This document shows, piece by piece, positions 1 through 8,100 of a DNA stretch of 12,962 bases. The stretch is taken from positions 1-12,962 of the forward strand of contig JAUWHM010000034.1 of assembly GCA_030605915.1 (NCBI GenBank). The letters run 5' to 3'. Positions within the stretch are counted from its first letter, which is position 1. Each line of letters begins with the position of its first letter. Source of the DNA: Nitrospirota bacterium (GTDB lineage Bacteria > NPL-UPA2 > JAGMAN01). The notes below the pieces were generated by a model. The model did not search any database. It saw nothing but the letters and a program-made list of their open reading frames with translations, and was not told the DNA's origin. The position numbers were made by a program, and so were the translations under genes.

Positions 1-1875
1 ATTGGTCTCATTGGATTCAGCAATAGTGTTTGCTGGATCAATTCTTACATAAATATCATGGACCCCGGCAGCAGGGCTAACTCCTATCGGCACATCTGCG
101 CTTCCACCTGCAGGGAGGCTGTAGATGGTTAAATCAGAGCCAATCTGGGTTCCTCCATTGTCAGGGTCACCGTTAAAGAATTGGACAACCACATTAGTGG
201 CAGGTGATTCTCCCTGATTGTGAATGGTTGCTGTAATAAGCACCGCCTCACCTGCTGTGGGACTTGTAGGACTGAAGGTAATATCAGTTGAACTCAAGGT
301 TAAATCGGCAGGTGCGGGTGGTGGAATCTGAGAATCTTTCAGTGCTCTTAAAACAAGGGCGGTGGTATAGGCATTCTGGTTCCAGCTACCGTCAACAGCC
401 TGATTAGTTAAAAGATAATCAAGTGTAGTATCTAAGATTGCAGGTTGGGTAGTTTTCATTAGGGCAGAGTAGCATAGGGCAGTCTCATAGATAGAAGTGC
501 CAAAAGTACCATCAGTATTCTGTTGACCCTCAAGCCATCTGGCTCCGCTGGCAATGGCTGAGGAAAGTATGGTTGGATCATAGCCTGTCTTTAACTGGTA
601 ATCTCTCAAGGCTAAGACGGCAGTTGCAGTTAGATAAATACTGCCACTCCCTCCTGCTTCAAGTGACCAGCTACCGTCGTTATTTTGACTATTGGCTAAG
701 AAGGTTATGGCATTCTCTAAGACGGTGGTATCGGGATAATTAGCTGTATAAAGGGCCCGGAAAGCAAGAGCAGTATCTAAATTATCGCTGGTATATCCCT
801 CAGTTATGCCCCAGCCACCGTCAGTGTTCTGGTAAGAGGCTAAGAGGCTGATTAACTCGCTGACATCCGCTCCTGAGTTGGCTAGGGCTCCTATTTTTCT
901 GCTCAAAGAGTCAGTATCCGTTGCCTCTTGTGCCATGACCCATTGAATACTTTTGGTGTATACATCGCCAACAGCACTTACATAGTAGAGGCTATTCGCT
1001 ACTGTCGCAGTGTAGAGGAAGGAGGAACCCTCTGTTAGCCAGCCACCTCCTTCGGCTCTTGATGAGAGGAGAAAATCAACTCCTGGACCAACTTCAGGTA
1101 GAGCAGAGTTAATAGTGGCCAAGGCAAGAACTACTAACCCTGATGAAGAAATCTGGATTACTCCCCATTCAGTTCCTACCAGAGCCATCATCCGTAAGAA
1201 AGCCACACTCTTAGATAGTGACTCAAGGTGAGTGCCAGATGCTTGTAGAGCAAGGATGGTAAAGGTATTGGCCAGGGTAGATCCCCAATCTCCTGTGGGA
1301 GTCTGGTGGTCAGCAAGCCAGTTAAGTCCTAAGGTAACAGCATTGCTTAAGCCTTCTGCTTTTAAAAGGGCAAAACAGGATAGAGCTGTCTCTGCTTCAT
1401 CAGGAGGAGACCCCCAGCTTCCATCAGCATTCTGATTATTCTGGAGGAAAGAGACCGCTGCTGGATTTGACCCTCCTGCCTCAGAAAGGGCGATAAGGAC
1501 GAAAGCTGTTACGGAAATGTCTTTACCCCATGAACCATCCGCTTCTTGCAAAGGAAGAAGCCTGTTCTCATAGATAGAGAGCTGTTGTGTACCGTAGAAC
1601 TGAAGCGCCAAATCTTGTACATCTGAATAATTCTGAGCTGAAAGGGTTTCTTTATCAGCTGTAACATCCTGGCCTACTTCCTCTAAGGCCCTTATGGCAA
1701 AGGCTGTGCCCTGAAGATCTAAAATCTTTCCATAACTACCGTCAGTGTCTTGGACACTGGTTAGCCAAGATACTCCTTTGTCAATGCTCCCTTCTTGGGC
1801 AATGGCGATGGTGATAGACAGACTAAGTAATGCTGTCAAAAGATAGCAAATTCTGAGAAAATTGTTCTTAGACAT
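1..1875 (-). CDS. Secreted squalene-cyclase-like (QW) repeat protein with CARDB domain, C-terminus cut by window edge
   Basis: The frame is open from an ATG at 1875 to the left edge, giving 625 visible residues with no stop; the C-terminus is missing. Residues 1-26 form a signal peptide (basic MSKNNFLR, hydrophobic core, cleavage after A-I-A). Residues about 30-515 carry nine QW-like motifs of the DG(S/G)WG type near residues 45, 113, 151, 195, 276, 352, 400, 455 and 495, each followed by a helix of the TAxxxxAL type. This is the prenyltransferase/squalene-oxidase repeat that folds as an alpha/alpha toroid. No DxDD acid motif of hopene cyclases is present, so terpene cyclisation is unlikely; a binding or structural role outside the cytoplasm is inferred. 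After a PPPAPA linker at about 518 comes a CARDB-like beta-sandwich (TAGEAVLITATIHNQG, then ESNETN at the edge), usual in surface adhesion proteins. It is the last visible gene of the accessory cluster, 52 bp after lipoprotein C. Confidence 0.9.
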   Translation of the reverse strand, partial: MSKNNFLRICYLLTALLSLSITIAIAQEGSIDKGVSWLTSVQDTDGSYGKILDLQGTAFAIRALEEVGQDVTADKETLSAQNYSDVQDLALQFYGTQQLSIYENRLLPLQEADGSWGKDISVTAFVLIALSEAGGSNPAAVSFLQNNQNADGSWGSPPDEAETALSCFALLKAEGLSNAVTLGLNWLADHQTPTGDWGSTLANTFTILALQASGTHLESLSKSVAFLRMMALVGTEWGVIQISSSGLVVLALATINSALPEVGPGVDFLLSSRAEGGGWLTEGSSFLYTATVANSLYYVSAVGDVYTKSIQWVMAQEATDTDSLSRKIGALANSGADVSELISLLASYQNTDGGWGITEGYTSDNLDTALAFRALYTANYPDTTVLENAITFLANSQNNDGSWSLEAGGSGSIYLTATAVLALRDYQLKTGYDPTILSSAIASGARWLEGQQNTDGTFGTSIYETALCYSALMKTTQPAILDTTLDYLLTNQAVDGSWNQNAYTTALVLRALKDSQIPPPAPADLTLSSTDITFSPTSPTAGEAVLITATIHNQGESPATNVVVQFFNGDPDNGGTQIGSDLTIYSLPAGGSADVPIGVSPAAGVHDIYVRIDPANTIAESNETN

Positions 1876-1927
1876 GACCGATCTCTTCCGTCTCCTATTA
1901 TCGGCAACAGTTATTCCAGTTTATATA

Positions 1928-2851
1928 TTACCTTGTCTTTGTCTTAATTACCTTCGCTCCCTTAGGTATCTTGAATTTAAAAGTGCTGTCAGGGATGTCT
2001 GGGTTGATCTGGAGTTTGTCCCATTCAACTCGCACTGTCCAATACCTTTTCACCTTACTTGCCTTTATGTCTACGTCTGCAGTTCCCAAACTTTGCGAAA
2101 TGCCCTCTGTTTTCTGAAACAGCCACATCTTATTAGCCACCAGTTTGTAGTCTTTAAAGACTACATCTACAGATAGATGCTTGGTCAGAGGACGTTTCTC
2201 ATGTCGCTGTAATCTCAGAGGGACATACCGCTCCTTATCCACCCACATTTTTAACCAGCAAATTCTTCTTTTGCTGATAGGATATATTTTCAGTACGTAG
2301 GCTTCCCGACCATCTACCTCCTCACTGGACAAGATACTCACTTCGATATGAGTATCAAAATAGTGATGCAAGTCAACAAAACTCAGGGATCTATAAAGAT
2401 AGAAAAGCTTGTTCTCCGGTGTCAAGCTCATTCCACCCACTATGTCGAACAAATGTGGCCCGCTGAAAATAACCGCACTGTTTTTCTTAAATCCGTAGCT
2501 AACCACACGACTTCCTTGCGTTACTCCCACTTTTTTCCCTGAAGTAAATATAGATTTGGCAAATCCATAGGTTTCCCCTCTTATGCTATGGGGTAACTTT
2601 ACTATTGTTTTTTTAGTGACTACTTTTTCCCATTTCCCCTCTCTTTCTCTATAGGCTGTAGCTTCAACTTTGAAGCTCTTTAAATCCTTGCCATTTTCTT
2701 TCATCTTTTCTATTATTTTTATTGCCTCAGGGTCTCCCATTATCTTAGGTGTAGTACGGACGGGCTTCGGAGAGCAACTTATACTTGATAGGAGAACTAC
2801 CAGCCCGACATATACAACCACTTTTTTATATCTTTTATCTAACATAGTCAT
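1928..2851 (-). CDS. Lipoprotein C: LolA-like outer-membrane lipoprotein-sorting family protein
   Basis: A 307-aa predicted lipoprotein. MTMLDKRYKK and a hydrophobic core end in SSIS-C, putting the lipidated Cys at residue 26; Ser at -3 is a tolerated but not ideal lipobox residue. The mature part reads as a LolA/LppX-type lipid-binding beta-barrel half. It starts with GDPEAIKIIEKMKENGKDLKSF, has a central LKMWVDKERYVPLR strand pair, and ends in IPDSTFKFKIPKGAKVI, matching the family's closing D-x-x-F-x-F-x-x-P-x-G-A-x-V-I pattern. The family (COG2834-like) binds lipids or acyl chains between membranes; the ligand here is unknown. The start at 2851 is preferred over Met3 because AGGAGA at 2859-2864 sits at normal spacing. 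It is the third paralogue in a row, closest to lipoprotein B, especially over the signal peptide. It follows the free module gene after 12 bp and is probably translationally coupled to it. Confidence 0.88.
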   Translation of the reverse strand: MTMLDKRYKKVVVYVGLVVLLSSISCSPKPVRTTPKIMGDPEAIKIIEKMKENGKDLKSFKVEATAYREREGKWEKVVTKKTIVKLPHSIRGETYGFAKSIFTSGKKVGVTQGSRVVSYGFKKNSAVIFSGPHLFDIVGGMSLTPENKLFYLYRSLSFVDLHHYFDTHIEVSILSSEEVDGREAYVLKIYPISKRRICWLKMWVDKERYVPLRLQRHEKRPLTKHLSVDVVFKDYKLVANKMWLFQKTEGISQSLGTADVDIKASKVKRYWTVRVEWDKLQINPDIPDSTFKFKIPKGAKVIKTKTR

Positions 2852-2935
2852 AGTTGCATCTCCTCACGGCCACTGGACTGTTATTTCTGTGAACTCAGAC
2901 TGCAACAACCGTATGTATTCCTCATATAGCCCCTG
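2754..2935 (-). repeat. Direct repeat copy 1: end of module, spacer and start of lipoprotein C
   Basis: This stretch matches 4002-4183 at a constant offset of 1248 bases with no gaps. I counted eight differences, all transitions, in the first 118 bases; similarity falls to about 80-85 percent on either side. It spans the signal peptide, the ribosome binding site and the module's last codons. Confidence 0.85.
2859..2866 (-). promoter_or_regulatory. Ribosome binding site of lipoprotein C overlapping the upstream stop codon
   Basis: On the minus strand AGGAGA (2859-2864) touches the TGA stop of the module gene (2864-2866) and lies about 8 nt before the ATG at 2851. This decides the start over Met3 and suggests translational coupling. 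The equivalent site before lipoprotein B (4107-4112) has the same sequence and spacing. Confidence 0.7.
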
Positions 2936-3175
2936 GCTCAGTGAAGATTGAGTAAGCTCACAGATTGACATCAGTGTGGCAGAGTAAGCACTCACCAACA
3001 GGGCGCCCTTCTTCACAACATAGCCTGGAACCGTTGCCTCTATGCCTCTTGCAACATAGTCAGCAACTATATGGCCGACTATTATATCAATCGCAGCATA
3101 GATTAAGGGCTCCATGACCATGGGGTCAGTTCCATGACCCTCTTCAACAGCAGGCCTTGAGTTTTCAAGGAACAT
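2864..3175 (-). CDS. Free-standing copy of the C-terminal module of the transglutaminase-like protein
   Basis: A 103-aa protein of no family I recognise. From residue 11 on it aligns with residues about 956-1037 of the 1046-aa transglutaminase-like protein upstream: both share GHxxDPMVMEPL, an AA(I/V)D(I/V)IVG helix, and 19 identical residues SICELTQSSLSQGLYEEYI (residues 70-88 here, 1009-1027 there). Over these 19 codons, 14 differ between the two copies and every difference is silent, which argues for a selected protein and not a decaying fragment. The first nine residues (MFLENSRPA) are unrelated. There is no signal peptide, although the parent module belongs to an exported protein, so location is unclear. 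The start is supported by GAGG 5 nt upstream of ATG. It lies 15 bp after lipoprotein B and its stop overlaps the ribosome binding site of lipoprotein C. It is also in the same reading frame as lipoprotein B, separated by one TAA. Confidence 0.72.
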   Translation of the reverse strand: MFLENSRPAVEEGHGTDPMVMEPLIYAAIDIIVGHIVADYVARGIEATVPGYVVKKGALLVSAYSATLMSICELTQSSLSQGLYEEYIRLLQSEFTEITVQWP

Positions 3176-3190
3176 CTTGCCTCGGAATAT

Positions 3191-4099
3191 TTATCTTGTT
3201 TTCATCCTTTTTACCTTCGCACCCTTTGGTGTCTTGAATCTAAAGGTGCTATCAGGGATGTCTGGATTGATCTGGAGGTTAGTCCATGTAATCCTTACCT
3301 TCTCATATCGCTTTAATTTCTTAATATCACGGAGTCCCAGCATTGTGTCCATCCCTTCTGCTTTATGGAAAACCCAGACCTTGCCCTCGTGCAACTTATA
3401 GTCTTTAAAGGTTAAATCTTGGAATAGGCTACCCGACCTCTTTACATATACTTGGGCTCTCAATGGTATGTAATGCTCCGCATCAATCCAAACCTTTAAC
3501 CAGCCTGGCTTCCTTTTGTGGGTTGGATATACCTCCAGGACGCACGCCTCTCTTCCATTTATTTTTTCCCTTAGCTTAAGGTTGACTTTAACATTCATGT
3601 CAAAATATTCGCTAATATATGAGAAGCTCAACGAACGGTAAAGGAAAGAGAGGGCATTGGCTGGTGAAAAACTTATACCGCTTTCCACCTCAAGAAGATG
3701 GGAACCGGTTGTAATAATTACTCTGTTTTCCTTTACAAGATAAGTGTTGACTGCCTGCCCATCGGTTACAATGACGCCCTCGCCCACATCGAATCCGAAC
3801 GCATTATTAAGTACATGTACTTCCTTTTTAACCTTGAAGGGTAATTTTGCAATGGTCTTTTGAGTCACAACTTTTTCCCATTTTCCTTCTCTTTCCCTAC
3901 AGGCTGTCGTTTCAACTATAAAACTCTTCAGATCTTTGCCGTTTTCTTTCATCTTCTGTAGTATTTCTATCGCTTCAGGGTCCCCTGTTATATTAGGTGG
4001 AGTACGGATGGGCTTCGGGGAGCAACTTATACTTGATAGGAGAACCACCAGCCCGACGCATACAACCACTTTTTTATGTCTTTTATCTAACATAGTCAT
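3191..4099 (-). CDS. Lipoprotein B: LolA-like outer-membrane lipoprotein-sorting family protein
   Basis: A 302-aa predicted lipoprotein, paralogue of the genes on both sides. The signal peptide is almost that of lipoprotein C (MTMLDKRHKK start, Cys26 after SSIS). The mature part begins GDPEAIEILQKMKENGKDLKSF, carries the LKVWIDAEHYIPLR strand pair, and closes with IPDSTFRFKTPKGAKV, the LolA-like ending. By family it should bind a lipid or hydrophobic ligand at the membrane surface; the actual cargo is unknown. The signal peptide and first 50 or so mature residues are far more like lipoprotein C than the middle of the protein is, suggesting recent duplication or gene conversion of the 5' end. 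The ATG at 4099 has AGGAGA (4107-4112) upstream and follows the 36-codon module remnant by 18 bp. Confidence 0.88.
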   Translation of the reverse strand: MTMLDKRHKKVVVCVGLVVLLSSISCSPKPIRTPPNITGDPEAIEILQKMKENGKDLKSFIVETTACREREGKWEKVVTQKTIAKLPFKVKKEVHVLNNAFGFDVGEGVIVTDGQAVNTYLVKENRVIITTGSHLLEVESGISFSPANALSFLYRSLSFSYISEYFDMNVKVNLKLREKINGREACVLEVYPTHKRKPGWLKVWIDAEHYIPLRAQVYVKRSGSLFQDLTFKDYKLHEGKVWVFHKAEGMDTMLGLRDIKKLKRYEKVRITWTNLQINPDIPDSTFRFKTPKGAKVKRMKTR

Positions 4100-4183
4100 A
4101 GCTGCATCTCCTCACGGTCACTGGACTGCTGCCTCTGTGAACTCAGACTGTAACAAGCGTATGTATTCCTCATACAGCCCTTG
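4002..4183 (-). repeat. Direct repeat copy 2: end of module remnant, spacer and start of lipoprotein B
   Basis: Partner of the copy at 2754-2935. The match spans the lipoprotein signal peptide, the 18-bp spacer with its ribosome binding site and the last codons of the module remnant, marking the junction of a tandem duplication of module plus lipoprotein. Confidence 0.85.
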
Positions 4184-4228
4184 ACTCAAAGAAAATTGGG
4201 TTAAGTCACATATAGAAATTACCTCCAT
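4118..4228 (-). pseudogene. 36-codon remnant (or mini-gene) of the transglutaminase C-terminal module
   Basis: An ATG at 4226-4228, inside the last codons of lipoprotein A but in another frame, opens a 36-codon frame ending in TGA at 4118-4120. Its product (MEVISICDLTQ, then SLSQGLYEEYIRLLQSEF) matches the last third of the C-terminal module of the 1046-aa protein and of the free 103-aa copy. The N-terminal two thirds are gone. Glu to Asp and Ser to Phe changes occur in the otherwise invariant stretch, and a TGG to TGA change shortens the end by two codons relative to the 103-aa copy. Most likely it is a deletion remnant of a second full module between lipoproteins A and B. A functional overlapping mini-protein that couples translation of A and B cannot be excluded, since the frame is clean and has AAGGGA upstream. 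Confidence 0.55.
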
Positions 4229-5106
4229 ACCCGTCCCTTCTTTACCTTCGCACCTTTTGGTGTCTTAAGCTTGAACATGCTATCTGGAATATCCGGGTTA
4301 ATCTGGAGGTCTTTCCAGGTGACACGAAAGGTCGGAGTACGTTTTATTGTAGAGAAGCGATCATGCTTTCCTTCTGCTGATTCAAAGACCCATATCCCTT
4401 CTTCAGTTTTTTTGTAGTTTCTAAATATAATGTCCTCTTGAGGTTCACCAGTGGCAGATCTTATAATATGTATCTGGATTCTGAGGGGAACATAATCTTT
4501 TGCATCCACCCAGAGTTTCAACCACGACTCAGTGTATCTGCTTGTCGGATGAAGTTCCAAAACGTAGACATTCCTATCTTCGATTTTTTCTTTCTTCAAT
4601 ATTTTAATTTGAATGTCAGTATCAAGATATTGGCTTATATCTGTAAAGCTCATAGCAGCATAGAAAAAGAAAAGAACGTTTTCAGGAGTAAAGAAAGAGA
4701 ATTGTTCAAAAATATAAGGATGCTTCCAAATAACCATCTCGTTTTTTTTCTTACGGTACTGCCAGAAAACATTTCTGTCTGTTCCATAAAAAGCTTCCTC
4801 ATCTTCGCCAAAGTTTGAGTTCGCAAAACAATGCATTTCGGCTCTCACTTTAAAAGGAATCTTTGCATACATCTTTTTAGTAACTACCTTTTCCCATACT
4901 CCATCGTCACGTTTTCCATAGGCAGTTGCTTCAACAATGAAACTCTTTAAATCCTTGCCATTCTCTTTCATCCTTTCTATGATTTCGATTGCCTCCTTGT
5001 CCCCTCTTATTTTTGGAGGATTCCAAACAGGTTTTCGACTGCATCCACCGGATAAAATTATTATACCCACGAAGGCAGCACAGAGAAGATATCGGCATTG
5101 TTTCAT
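4219..5106 (-). CDS. Lipoprotein A: LolA-like outer-membrane lipoprotein-sorting family protein
   Basis: The most diverged of the three lipoprotein paralogues, 295 aa from the ATG at 5106. I prefer this start (MKQCRY, then a hydrophobic run ending LSGG-C, lipidated Cys22) over GTG 5121 or ATG 5115, because it gives a compact signal peptide and leaves GGGG at 5116-5119 as ribosome binding site about 9 nt away. The mature part has GDKEAIEIIERMKENGKDL, the LKLWVDAKDYVPLR strand pair and the IPDSMFKLKTPKGAKV ending shared with lipoproteins B and C, so a LolA-like lipid-binding fold is expected; the ligand is unknown. It follows the 1046-aa transglutaminase-like gene by 16 bp and its end overlaps the module remnant. 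It is probably the ancestral partner of the 1046-aa protein, with B and C derived by tandem duplication. Confidence 0.87.
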   Translation of the reverse strand: MKQCRYLLCAAFVGIIILSGGCSRKPVWNPPKIRGDKEAIEIIERMKENGKDLKSFIVEATAYGKRDDGVWEKVVTKKMYAKIPFKVRAEMHCFANSNFGEDEEAFYGTDRNVFWQYRKKKNEMVIWKHPYIFEQFSFFTPENVLFFFYAAMSFTDISQYLDTDIQIKILKKEKIEDRNVYVLELHPTSRYTESWLKLWVDAKDYVPLRIQIHIIRSATGEPQEDIIFRNYKKTEEGIWVFESAEGKHDRFSTIKRTPTFRVTWKDLQINPDIPDSMFKLKTPKGAKVKKGRVWR

Positions 5107-5122
5107 AAACACCATCCCCACT

Positions 5123-8100
5123 TTAAAAGAACAGATTTGACCAAGGAGCCCCTGCCTCTATAAACTCATTCTGTAGCAATCCAATATACTCTTCGTATAA
5201 ACCCTGACTAAGCGATGACTGTGTAAGCTCACATATTGAGACTACAGTTGCACTATATGCAGTTATAAGTAGGCAAGTCTTATTGACAGCGTTTTGTTCA
5301 AATATCTGTGAGTGATAAATGATACGGCCAACTATTACATCAACAGCGGCGTTGACTAAGGGTTCCATTACCATAGGATCATTAGCATGCCCTTCTTTTA
5401 TGGCTTTTACTATCAGTTTAGCCCAATTAGTAACAACTTGCACCAAAGCTCTCATCTCATCTAAGCTTCCTGCAATCTCCCCAAGAATCTCCGATATCTC
5501 TTCTGCAAAGAGGCCTGAGTCAGCCAGCACCTGTAAGAAGTCTGATGCATCCTGTACATCTTCACTCAGTCCCCTTATCTGCTCAAAAGTCAGTTCCCCA
5601 CCTGATGTTCCTCCTGAGATTAGGTAAGCACCCTCGCCGGTTACTGGGTCAATGACTACATAGCCAGTGCCTACCCAGCCGTAGTAGTTTATCTCCTGCT
5701 GGGGCACATAAATAGTTTTCCCAGCAGCGGCTGAGTTCTGAACATCTTCCTTAACCTCAGAAGAAATATTAAGAAGCGGTAGGACCTGGTTAATGTTGTT
5801 GCTGTCAACAATGTAGATAGGAATACCCTGTGTGTTACAAATGTTCAATATCTTTATGGCTGAAACTGCTGGATGTAGTGGGTCATTGAGGGGTATACCA
5901 AAAGCCTGGGCAAAAACTTCTGACTCCATGATAGAACCAGCCACTCCACTCTGTAACATGAAAGCAGGAGCGGCATCGGGATCACCAGTTATGGAGAAGG
6001 GTATCTGGTGAATCAAATCTGCATCCAGATTTAGTCCCACTCGCTTAACTGTTGATGGAAAGCCGTAAAGATAAGAAACAGCAACGGTCTCTTTTCCAAT
6101 AGCCTCTGAGGGATGAGTGATTATCCTGACTCCCGTCTTAGCAGCAGTCATTCTATTCATAGTATCCATGTTAGTAAAATAGCTGGCTGCTACCAAGTAC
6201 AGAAACTCACCAAAGATATCATCAGGTACAATGTCTAATCGACTAGCTATATCAGGAGATGTTATGGCATCTTTGATTAGTCTTAAGTTAGTCTTATATC
6301 TGGCAAATCTATTGTGAAGCTCACTGGGTGGAATGATATGCAGATTCACTGCCATAGCATAAGTTCCGCCTGCAGTGACTGTATTGGATAGGCGTTGAGT
6401 CCCCAGGGTGGGGTCAATGAAATCCCGGTAGAAGTATTGCGTTGTCCCCAGGCCAACAGAAGAGCCGGTTGCTACTCTCTTTCCATCAACCCTTAAGACT
6501 GGCACTACCTCTACAAGATAGGCTGGAACATCTTCTAATCTAGCATAAGAAGCTAAAGTAGCTTTGTCAGCATCGCTGGCTGCAAAATAGGTAAGGGTAA
6601 CTCTCTTGCCTGCTATCTCAGGTGTGGAGAGGGTATAATTCAGGAGGGGATCAGAGGGCCAATCGGGGTTAATGACCCTGTAGTTTATCCTATACCTCAG
6701 GGAACCAGGTAGTTCGCTGTAGCGGGTAAAGATGCTACCTACCTTATAAGGAAGACTGGTTGGAAGAACTTTTATCTCCTCTCTTACTATTCTCCTTCCT
6801 CCTAAAATGTCAAATACATTTGCTTCGGGGTAATTGGCTTGGACTGCCGCTCGGCGTTTATCTATGTAGGTCTGGGTTAGACTCTCTATTCCATTAAGAT
6901 TCAGGTTAGTAATAGAGTAATCCGTAGTCGCTGCACCCTGTAAGGCAGTGTCTAATACTATCTGCGGATCTATAGGCACTCCCTGAGTGACATCTATATC
7001 CTCTTTCTCCTCATAGGTTTTAAAAGAAGGGTCAAGCGGTATCCAGGTATCTCCCTTACCTATGTTTCCTCCTCGGCCTATGCCCTGATTAATGCCACGG
7101 GAGGGAAGCATATCCACATAGGCTTCCACCCAGATATGTTCCATTACTACTGAATCCAATACGCCGCCACTGGACCTGCCTTGTGCAGGAATGCCGCCAG
7201 TAAGGATCATGTTCCCAGCGGTTTGACGATCCTTTACTCCCAGCATGTTCATCATCGTTTCAATAGGGACAATTACTCGGCCGTAGACATATCTGGCTGG
7301 GATATCTGAAGCTCGCAGGAGAGCTATTAAGAAGGATGCTTGGTCAAAGCTGTTGCCGCTCATTTCTCTTAGCGTTTCCTGAGAGCCTTTACGGGAACCG
7401 TAGGTTGGCACATAATGGATTGAGTTCTTAACGAAGGAGTAAATCTCAACTGGATTATGATTCAGCCTCTTGGCAAGCTCCTTAACCTCAGAAGTTATCT
7501 GAACATCTATTGTTTCAGTAAGGTTAGGATCGGTAGAAGCGTCTCCAGAATCAGCAGCATGGACAGGAGGTATATTAAATAAGCGGCGGATTAATTTGAC
7601 AATGCTTGAGATTCTTCGTTGCTGAGGCTGAGGGGAAACAGAATTAGACTCTGTGTGGGCGTAAAGCTTATTAAACTGATCAGCACTGGCCAGAGGACCA
7701 CGGGCTTTAAGGTTGGATCCCCTTTGAGGAAGCTTATTTGGGTCTAAAGGGATATACTTTTTCTTATGCCTATTATTCTTGATGTGCTCCTTAGCCTGGT
7801 TGACCTTTTCCTTCACCTTTGCCCTGTCAAGCTTTGCATTCTCTACCTCATTCAGGTTGGTTAGCAAGGCAGACATGTTTTGATTGTATCTGGCAACAAA
7901 GTCATAGTGTCTCTGGAGGATGGTGCCAGGAAGGCCAGCAGCCTTGAGCTTCTGCTCGGTTTGGATAAATTCTTGCTCAATTTCTTGATCCAGGCTTTCA
8001 ATCCTCTGTTTCTTCGCCTTCAGTTCATCTAACTCTAAGGTTACATCTTCACCACCGTCCAGCTTCTCTGAAATATCCTCCAGGAGTTCCTCTGTTTCCT

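Noticed and set aside
1232..1435. Plus-strand open frame inside the QW-repeat gene
   Set aside because: It lies opposite a long minus-strand gene with clear domains and has no ribosome binding site or recognisable product; the same holds for the other plus-strand frames in the window.
1878..1914. Inverted repeat CCGAT/ATCGG flanking the purine-rich leader of the QW-repeat gene
   Set aside because: A 5-bp stem with a loop of 27 bases is easily expected by chance; not enough to call a regulatory hairpin.
4438..4818. Plus-strand 126-codon frame opposite lipoprotein A
   Set aside because: It is antisense to a gene with two clear paralogues and its product resembles nothing known.
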